From Taishania sp045629585 (GTDB lineage: Bacteria > Bacteroidota > Bacteroidia > Flavobacteriales_D > Crocinitomicaceae), in assembly GCA_045629585.1 (NCBI GenBank), contig JAZQRM010000080.1:62001-126000 (forward strand): 64,000 bases of DNA, read 5' to 3'. Shown here one piece after another: positions 58,655 to 64,000 of this stretch. The notes below the pieces were generated by a model. That model worked only from the letters and a program-made list of their open reading frames with translations. It did no database searches and was not told where the DNA came from. The position numbers and the translations under genes are program-made. Position 1 is the stretch's first letter, and every line of letters starts with the position of its first letter.

Positions 58655-58698
58655 ATAGCACTAAAAAAGGCATCGATCGATGCCTTTTTTAGTGCTAT
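58655..58698. terminator. 44-base perfect palindrome, bidirectional terminator
   Basis: Positions 58655-58698 are self-complementary without a mismatch: ATAGCACT, A6, GGCATCGA, then the mirror complement with T6. It serves the pgk operon on the plus strand and riboflavin synthase on the minus strand; the riboflavin synthase stop codon (58695-58697) lies inside it. Confidence 0.9.
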
Positions 58699-59273
58699 TG
58701 AGCTAAGAGCTTAGCTACATATTTACCTATGATATCAAATTCAAGATTGACTTGTTCACCAATTTTTAGTTGATGAAAGTTGGTGAAATCATAAGTGTAA
58801 GGTATAATGCAAACAGATAATAATCCAGGCGCCGAATCTACCACTGTTAAACTTGTTCCGTTAATTGTAATTGACCCTTTTTCTACTGTAACATCTTTTG
58901 TATTATAGGTGATTGTGTACTTCCAACTGCCGTCTAAATCTTCAATGTTTGAACAAACTCCTACAGTATCTACATGCCCTTGAACAATATGCCCATCCAA
59001 TCGGCCGTTCATTTGCATACATCTTTCCAAATTAACTTTCGTCCCAACAATCCAATTGTTTAATGCTGTTCGTTGCAAGGTCTCTTGAATGGCAGTAACG
59101 ACATATTCGTTGTTATTAATAGAAACAACGGTTAAACAAACGCCATTATGAGCAACGCTTTGATCTATTTTTAGTTCGCTGGTGATACTTGATGATAAGG
59201 TGAAATGGACATTGCTCTGTTCTTTTTCAATCTTAACAACCGTTCCAAGTGTTTCGATGATTCCTGTAAACAT
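58695..59273 (-). CDS. ribE: riboflavin synthase alpha subunit
   Basis: A 192-residue enzyme that converts two 6,7-dimethyl-8-ribityllumazine molecules to riboflavin. It has the two tandem lumazine-binding barrels: MFTGIIETLGTV, SVAHNGVCLTVVSI, MNGRLDGHIVQGHVD and the second-copy motif ITINGTSLTVVD. The start is placed at the canonical MFTGIIE (59273), not the ATG six codons earlier (59291). A TATCTTTG -7 element at 59296-59289 fits this choice. Monogenic. Confidence 0.96.
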   Translation of the reverse strand: MFTGIIETLGTVVKIEKEQSNVHFTLSSSITSELKIDQSVAHNGVCLTVVSINNNEYVVTAIQETLQRTALNNWIVGTKVNLERCMQMNGRLDGHIVQGHVDTVGVCSNIEDLDGSWKYTITYNTKDVTVEKGSITINGTSLTVVDSAPGLLSVCIIPYTYDFTNFHQLKIGEQVNLEFDIIGKYVAKLLAQ

Positions 59274-59288
59274 GAAAAAAAGTTTTTG

Positions 59289-59296
59289 CAAAGATA
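59289..59296 (-). promoter_or_regulatory. -7 element upstream of riboflavin synthase
   Basis: TATCTTTG on the minus strand, 15 bases before the ATG at 59273. No TTG at the right spacing. No FMN riboswitch is possible in this short gap. Confidence 0.45.
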
Positions 59297-59304
59297 CGAC
59301 TAAT

Positions 59305-60501
59305 CTAGTAGGTATCTACCTTTTGTAAGGTATAGTGCTTTACTCTATTTTTAGTTTGAAAGCTAGCCGAAAGTTCTTTTTGTTCCTTTAAAAAGCTAAT
59401 CCATTCACAGTAGTCTGCTTCATCAATTTGAGTTGGAACGTCTTTTCCGTTAATTGACAACAAATAATCTCCTAGTGCTAAATCGTCTAATAGTTCTTCA
59501 TAGCCTGTTCGAATCCAAATGACTACTATTTTCCCATCTGAAATTGTTAAGCCTACAGGGAACTCTTGAGGCATAACTTGTGTTTTCATTTGGGGTTCAA
59601 AAAAGATGTATTTCTCTTTCCAATTGAATGTTGGTGTATATTGACTCATGAACTCATTGCCAATCAAAGGCGTATTTCTATTTATTTCAAATGTTAGTGC
59701 GCCGGCTTGGTAAAGGGGTATGGTATCTACATGGTAATCGCCGAACCATATAGAGTATGTTGTGTCTACTTTTCGTAGGCCAAATAACCCAGAAGTTGTG
59801 CTTCCATGTTTTTCGTTAAAAGTAACATCGTTAAAAGCTGGATTTTTCTTTCTTTCTTCTATGTCGATGGATATAAATCCGGAGTAGCCAGTATCTAAGA
59901 GACAGGTAGGATAATTCTTAGTGCCAATTTTGAGCGTTATGTGAGGAGATGCTTGTGCTGTGGTTGTAAATGGTACCTTAAATCCATCGGTATTACTTGT
60001 TATTAGTTTACTTTCGTCGTCACTGAATCGTATTATTTTATTGATGTAATCGATTTGAACGAGTGTGTGCCTCATTAAATTAGCTCCAATTATCCCATCT
60101 ACATTTAAGCAATTCAGGTAAATGTTTTGATTGAAATTAGATATTGCGGCAGTGGTGTTTTTGAAAATAGCTTCGCCTAATTTGATTTGTGGTACTGTGA
60201 TGAAATTAAGTTCCTGTGTTTTTGCCGCTGAATCTTTCACCTTTCCTTTTCGAGAAGATGGAAATGATAATTTACTTGCTATTTCAGGCGTAATTACATT
60301 TGGCGCTCCCGTATCAAATATAAAACGATAGATTTCTCCTTCAATTTCTACGGGTACAATTAGTAGATCTAATTGATGTTCGAAGGGTAAAGTTACTACA
60401 TTTTGAGAGCTAGTATAAGTTCCTTGTTTAAATAATTGAGTAAAACCTTTCGGTTGACAACTAATGAGAGGGAGTAAGAATAGAAACAATAGTTTTTTCA
60501 T
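59305..60501 (-). CDS. lipoprotein with two aspartic-protease DTG motifs and PDZ-like end
   Basis: A 398-residue lipoprotein; the ATG at 60501 gives MKKLLFLFLLPLISC with a lipobox cysteine at 15. Two retropepsin/pepsin-like halves follow: D63 in FIFDTGAPNVI and D203 in CLLDTGYSGFI, each followed by the hydrophobic strand and by NVDGIIGANLM or TPLIGNEFM typical of the fold. The last about 75 residues look like a PDZ domain (DGKIVVIWIRTGYEELLDDLALGDYLLSINGKDV). With both Asp residues in one chain it should be an active monomeric aspartic protease in the periplasm or at the surface. It is the last gene of an operon with two outer-membrane barrels and cysQ; the barrel gene stops 2 bases upstream. 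Confidence 0.82.
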   Translation of the reverse strand: MKKLLFLFLLPLISCQPKGFTQLFKQGTYTSSQNVVTLPFEHQLDLLIVPVEIEGEIYRFIFDTGAPNVITPEIASKLSFPSSRKGKVKDSAAKTQELNFITVPQIKLGEAIFKNTTAAISNFNQNIYLNCLNVDGIIGANLMRHTLVQIDYINKIIRFSDDESKLITSNTDGFKVPFTTTAQASPHITLKIGTKNYPTCLLDTGYSGFISIDIEERKKNPAFNDVTFNEKHGSTTSGLFGLRKVDTTYSIWFGDYHVDTIPLYQAGALTFEINRNTPLIGNEFMSQYTPTFNWKEKYIFFEPQMKTQVMPQEFPVGLTISDGKIVVIWIRTGYEELLDDLALGDYLLSINGKDVPTQIDEADYCEWISFLKEQKELSASFQTKNRVKHYTLQKVDTY

Positions 60502-60503
60502 GA

Positions 60504-61964
60504 TTAATACATTTTGTAATTTCGGTAATCTGACCATAATCTACTTCGTATCCCAATAATAGGACTCCAACGAAATTTTGTGTATTCTGAGTGAAAGAAG
60601 TGATTTTCAAAATAAGCTGTTAAACGGATACAAGGCACAATTAAATATTCCAAGTTCACTCGTAATTGATACATAGGATTTTCATTTGCTCCTTGCGCCA
60701 TTGTATGTCCGTAGTCGCCATTTCTATAAATATACGGGAAGTAAATATCACCGCCGTTGGTTTGATTTAATTTCCCTTCTGGCCCTTGGTATAAAAGCCG
60801 TGCAAACAACCCCATATTCCATCGATTGATTTGTAAGTTATACTCAGTAAGTAATTCAATTAAATTGGCACCATTTGGATGTGCAATCGGACGTCCTTGG
60901 TGCCCGTAGGCATGCATACTATCTATGTGTGTATAAGTAAACGGGCGAATGAGGTTAGCTTCCACTCGATAGAAATGCTTCCATTTGTTTTTAGTTATGA
61001 AATGTCCTTTCACGCCAATTTGATATCCTAATTTATTGCCCCAGTAGGTGTGGTCTTTTCGGATTTCAGCAAAATTTAATTCATCTATAGCTACTTGAGA
61101 ATAAATCGTAGTGCGTTTGATTTTAGCGGTTATAGCGAGTCCCATTAATACATTGTCTGATGATCCAATCGCATATTCCTGTGGACGAAGAAAAATTACG
61201 GGATTCAAATATTCTAGTTCATAGCCACGGTTCAAACCATCTGTTTTTGGACGAAAGATCACGCTTTCAAATAAGCTCACATTTAACCAACGTGTTGCAT
61301 TTACACTTAAATGATGGGTTGTTGCATATTTGCTGCGCCAGCTACCATCAATGTTTTCACGCATAAATTGATAAAGTATGTCATATTGGATTCTCCAGAA
61401 ATTTACTTTAATCTGACCGAATGGATTTGGCACACCATAGTCTCCTTGCCATAATGATCTTGCGCCTTCTCCAAAATAATTGTGGTCTATTCCAATTTGA
61501 AAGTTAAATACTTCATTGGGCGTGTAACTAAGCCTCGTACGAAGATCTAGATATGCTCCGTATTTTGAATTTGGATTCGACAGGAAGTAGCTGTTTGTAC
61601 TGATAAGTACATTGGTGTTGTTATTAATTCCTGTAACGGCTGTTGCTCGCCAAAAGAACTTTTTCCACAATATTTCCGTTTGTATACCAAGTCCATATTT
61701 TTGTTCCGTTTTATATCTTGGACCAAAATGAATGTCAGCAAGCGGTGTTACTGCAAATTGAAATGGTTTTTTTGATTTTTGATTACCAAAACCTAATACG
61801 GTATCTTTAAGTCGTATAAATGGTCGTACAGTAGAGTGGTACGTTAATTCAGGTAAACGGATGGTATCTGTTGCACGTTCATCCACAAGGTAGTCCACAC
61901 GAGATTGTCCCCAACTCAGCAATGGTGAAAACAGAAGGACGATATAGAGTACGAACCTATTCAA
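60504..61964 (-). CDS. Wzi/RemB-like outer-membrane barrel protein
   Basis: A 486-residue protein with signal peptide MNRFVLYIVLLFSPLLSWGQ. The rest is a long series of amphipathic strands with aromatic girdles, as in an 18-stranded barrel. Segments such as IGIDHNYFGEGARSLWQGDYGVPNPFGQIKVNFWRIQYD and LEYLNPVIFLRPQEYAIGSSDNVLMG match the capsule-assembly Wzi and flavobacterial RemB group. Wzi is a lectin-like surface anchor for polysaccharide; RemB is a mobile surface protein linked to gliding. It is paralogous to the gene upstream (GxxxFGEGARSL versus GQRFIGDGYRSI) and overlaps its stop by 4 bases. Confidence 0.8.
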   Translation of the reverse strand: MNRFVLYIVLLFSPLLSWGQSRVDYLVDERATDTIRLPELTYHSTVRPFIRLKDTVLGFGNQKSKKPFQFAVTPLADIHFGPRYKTEQKYGLGIQTEILWKKFFWRATAVTGINNNTNVLISTNSYFLSNPNSKYGAYLDLRTRLSYTPNEVFNFQIGIDHNYFGEGARSLWQGDYGVPNPFGQIKVNFWRIQYDILYQFMRENIDGSWRSKYATTHHLSVNATRWLNVSLFESVIFRPKTDGLNRGYELEYLNPVIFLRPQEYAIGSSDNVLMGLAITAKIKRTTIYSQVAIDELNFAEIRKDHTYWGNKLGYQIGVKGHFITKNKWKHFYRVEANLIRPFTYTHIDSMHAYGHQGRPIAHPNGANLIELLTEYNLQINRWNMGLFARLLYQGPEGKLNQTNGGDIYFPYIYRNGDYGHTMAQGANENPMYQLRVNLEYLIVPCIRLTAYFENHFFHSEYTKFRWSPIIGIRSRLWSDYRNYKMY

Positions 61965-63502
61965 AAGTCTTTGTTATTATTTATCAAACCTGTTCTTATA
62001 CCAAGAGATATAACGTTGGATGAGTATTTTAATTGATCGGTCTGAATGTGATTATAAGTAACACCAATGAAGGCAGAAAAATTGATTTGTGGATTAAACC
62101 TATATCCGATTTCGATGTTTTCATGCAGCTGCCAACCATTTTGAGTGTCTAGTTCGATATGTAATGGTAGTAATGCATTGTTCGCATATTCGTTATATCG
62201 ATATAATATCGTTTTAGAAGAAAAGAAGATTCGCTTGTATTCATAAGTTGCTCTCAAAAGAATTTCTTGAATATTATTTCCTTTTGGATGTGCCAATGGT
62301 AAATTGTAGTTGCTATAACTTAATCTTGGATTTTCAGAGTTATAAAGGTTACTTGTGAGATTTCCTTCTATTTGAATTAAAACAAAATGCTTTCCAAGAG
62401 TTGGATAAAAGCGTGCACCAATCTGACCTCCTGTTCCTTTATTGTGTGTGTTAACGGCAAACTGTCCATACAAATGTATGTTTTTAAACTGGTAGGATGT
62501 ATTGACACCAAGTATAGCATTTGCTTTGTTTTTATTCACTAAAAGCGCACCCAAGACAGGCACAGGGTTGTAAAACCAAGGATCTACCCTTTCTGATTTA
62601 ATGGAATCACCTTTTCCGTAAATAATACCTTCGAATAGAGCGACGTTCCATTTATTTGTTGCTTGATAAGAAACGTAATTAATCGAACTCATTTTTGGTT
62701 CGTAATAAGATTCAACTGTAGCTGATTGTGGACGTCTTAAAAGATTAGTTAATTTACTTCTGTAATTTGTGATTTTCCACTTGGTGTTTACTTCATAGTT
62801 GACTTGAAGAAATGGGCTGACAACTGAATTGTCCGAGTATAATATAGAACGGTAGCCGTCTCCAATAAATCGTTGGCCATTTCCAAATGCAATCCAAACG
62901 GACTTGTGCGGTCGATAATTGACCTCTCCAAAAGCAAATCCGTAATCAAAACCTCCATTTTTGAATGGTTTCGTACGTGTCATCCCTGGAATTACAGCAT
63001 TGTCGGGGTAGTAGCCATCCGCGTTAGGATAACGTTCTCCATGACTTTGAAAGTAGTTCGTTTCATACCAAGTATGCCTAGATTGATTTTCATAAAAGGA
63101 TGTTGAAAATGTTACATTCCGCATTAGATCTACTTGTAGGTAAAATCCTCTCGTATTTTGAAATAATTTTTCACTACTGTTTAAAGTGTTTCGACCAAGA
63201 CTTACATCAAATGTTGGAGTGGCTTTTATTCTAAAATTTTTGCCTTTAAAATCAATTAAATATTCATTGAACAGTTTTTTAGAGAACCAATTTTTTCTGT
63301 CTGATGTATCCGCTATTTTTTTTGGTAAATCGTATGTTGATACAGAAACAGGAAAGAATCCATTGCTTTTGTAAGCGGGCATTTCTGGTGTGTTGTTGAA
63401 ATATCTATCCTTAAAAAAAGTGTTTAAATGCATCACTCCCACTTGGGCTGACGAATAACCTGCATTTAGTAGAATAAGGAGTATTATCAGTCTTTTACTC
63501 AT
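61961..63502 (-). CDS. Wzi/RemB-like outer-membrane barrel protein
   Basis: A 513-residue paralogue of the preceding barrel. Signal peptide MSKRLIILLILLNAGYSSAQ, then beta-barrel strands, with the family segments WIAFGNGQRFIGDGYRSILYSDNSVVSPFLQVNYEV and VDPWFYNPVPVLGALLVNKNKANAILG. The C-terminal end SNVISLGIRTGLINNNKDF lacks a final aromatic, so the last strand may be slightly internal. It starts 4 bases inside the end of cysQ (ATGA overlap) and ends overlapping the second barrel gene, so all four genes of this unit are translationally coupled. Likely role: surface polysaccharide attachment or motility. Confidence 0.8.
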   Translation of the reverse strand: MSKRLIILLILLNAGYSSAQVGVMHLNTFFKDRYFNNTPEMPAYKSNGFFPVSVSTYDLPKKIADTSDRKNWFSKKLFNEYLIDFKGKNFRIKATPTFDVSLGRNTLNSSEKLFQNTRGFYLQVDLMRNVTFSTSFYENQSRHTWYETNYFQSHGERYPNADGYYPDNAVIPGMTRTKPFKNGGFDYGFAFGEVNYRPHKSVWIAFGNGQRFIGDGYRSILYSDNSVVSPFLQVNYEVNTKWKITNYRSKLTNLLRRPQSATVESYYEPKMSSINYVSYQATNKWNVALFEGIIYGKGDSIKSERVDPWFYNPVPVLGALLVNKNKANAILGVNTSYQFKNIHLYGQFAVNTHNKGTGGQIGARFYPTLGKHFVLIQIEGNLTSNLYNSENPRLSYSNYNLPLAHPKGNNIQEILLRATYEYKRIFFSSKTILYRYNEYANNALLPLHIELDTQNGWQLHENIEIGYRFNPQINFSAFIGVTYNHIQTDQLKYSSNVISLGIRTGLINNNKDF

Positions 63503-64000
63503 GGTAACATTAGGTCTTTTAATTGTTTGGTGTAAACAATAAAATGAGGGTTGTACAAAGACTTTTTGTTATAAGTAAGAGGTAATTTTGTTGTTGGTTC
63601 AATTACGGTTCCACCGATGGCTTTAATAATTGCATGTCCAGCCGCGATATCCCATTCCATTGTTGGTGCAAAACGAGGGTAGATATCACTTTTGCCTTCT
63701 GCAAGGTCAAAAAATTTAAGTGCGGATCCTTTTTTTGAGTATTCTATCTTTTTAAAACGAGCTTCTAGCTCTTCAATTAATGCAACTTCGGTTGTTTTGT
63801 ATGGTGTTCGTGAACTCGACAGTATTAAAGGATCATTTAACGGTTGTGGTTGAAGCTGTATCCATTTCACAGGGGTTTCAATTTGCTCAAATGTAAACGT
63901 AAATGCACCGTAGCCCTCTCCACCCATTAATACTGTTTCACTTACAGGGTGTGTAATAATTCCAAAGCTTGGATTACCATTTTCTACGAGCGCTATACAT
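63499..64000 (-). CDS. cysQ: 3'(2'),5'-bisphosphate nucleotidase CysQ (5' end beyond window)
   Basis: The frame is open to the right edge of the window; only the C-terminal about 166 residues are present, starting CIALVENGNPSFGIITHPV, so the ATG at 63927 is internal. The inositol-monophosphatase-fold signature APTMEWDIAAGHAIIKAIGG (metal-binding Asp) and the SSSRTPYK segment fit CysQ, which clears 3'-phosphoadenosine 5'-phosphate made during sulfate assimilation or sulfation. The terminal residues LPLTYNKKSLYNPHFIVY are typical. Its stop overlaps the first barrel gene by 4 bases. Confidence 0.92.
   Translation of the reverse strand, partial: CIALVENGNPSFGIITHPVSETVLMGGEGYGAFTFTFEQIETPVKWIQLQPQPLNDPLILSSSRTPYKTTEVALIEELEARFKKIEYSKKGSALKFFDLAEGKSDIYPRFAPTMEWDIAAGHAIIKAIGGTVIEPTTKLPLTYNKKSLYNPHFIVYTKQLKDLMLP

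Overview
The window reads as chromosomal DNA of an AT-rich, Gram-negative member of the Bacteroidota, most likely order Flavobacteriales (a Crocinitomicaceae/Fluviicola-like genome is a guess that cannot be tested here). The grounds are: type IX secretion markers (a gliding-motility-associated type B C-terminal domain, PorP/SprF protein, type A-like sorting tails), HU-CCDC81/SPOR, DUF2911 and YicC proteins, TonB receptor with carboxypeptidase-like N-terminus, almost no Shine-Dalgarno sequences, and promoters of the Bacteroidota form TTG-N19-21-TAnnTTTG. Gene density is high, intergenic gaps are short, and most transcription units end in a clear hairpin with a T-run. No rRNA, tRNA, CRISPR array, insertion sequence or prophage was recognised.

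Layout. 1-6.4 kb: the 3' part of a LETM1-like gene facing an mfd-glycosyltransferase-glycosyltransferase operon. 6.5-13.4 kb, minus strand: exported KatG, fructose-1,6-bisphosphatase, and two tandem paralogues of an unknown exported protein, one intact and one decayed. 13.6-18.8 kb: an exported C1 peptidase; dxr with an omega-amidase and a glutamine/methionine-type aminotransferase; a helical lipoprotein. 19.1-27.7 kb, plus strand: mreC-mreD-pbp2-rodA-PBP1A (the cell-elongation machinery without mreB), then a two-subunit 3-oxoacid CoA-transferase. 27.7-36.1 kb, minus strand: nadD-gmk-yicC, a SUFU-domain protein, an HU-CCDC81/SPOR operon, kdsB and a TonB receptor.

36.2-46.8 kb is the most unusual part. 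After dprA and a PpiD/SurA-like foldase comes a 1238-residue protein with an N-terminal 8-stranded outer-membrane barrel, six ~94-residue beta-sandwich repeats, seven short Cys/Trp/Tyr/Gly repeats and a basic Thr/Pro tail. It is divergent from a type IX type B cargo protein, a PorP/SprF protein and an OmpA-type lipoprotein. Together these look like a small cell-surface module.

46.8-64 kb: PPK2, a nuclease/phosphatase-fold protein, M42 peptidase, two CUB-like type IX cargo paralogues flanking SCO and xseAB, pgk-metF, riboflavin synthase, and a minus-strand operon running from cysQ (cut by the right edge) through two Wzi/RemB-like outer-membrane barrels to a lipoprotein with two aspartic-protease DTG motifs and a PDZ-like tail.

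Most of the window is housekeeping. The parts that go beyond standard annotation are the barrel-repeat surface protein and its neighbours, the barrel/retropepsin-like operon at the right end, the HU-CCDC81/SPOR operon, a pseudogene with three independent lesions, and a recurring placement of the -7 promoter element 4-6 bases before the ATG, which predicts leaderless mRNAs. All functions are assigned by reading the protein sequence; no database search was run.
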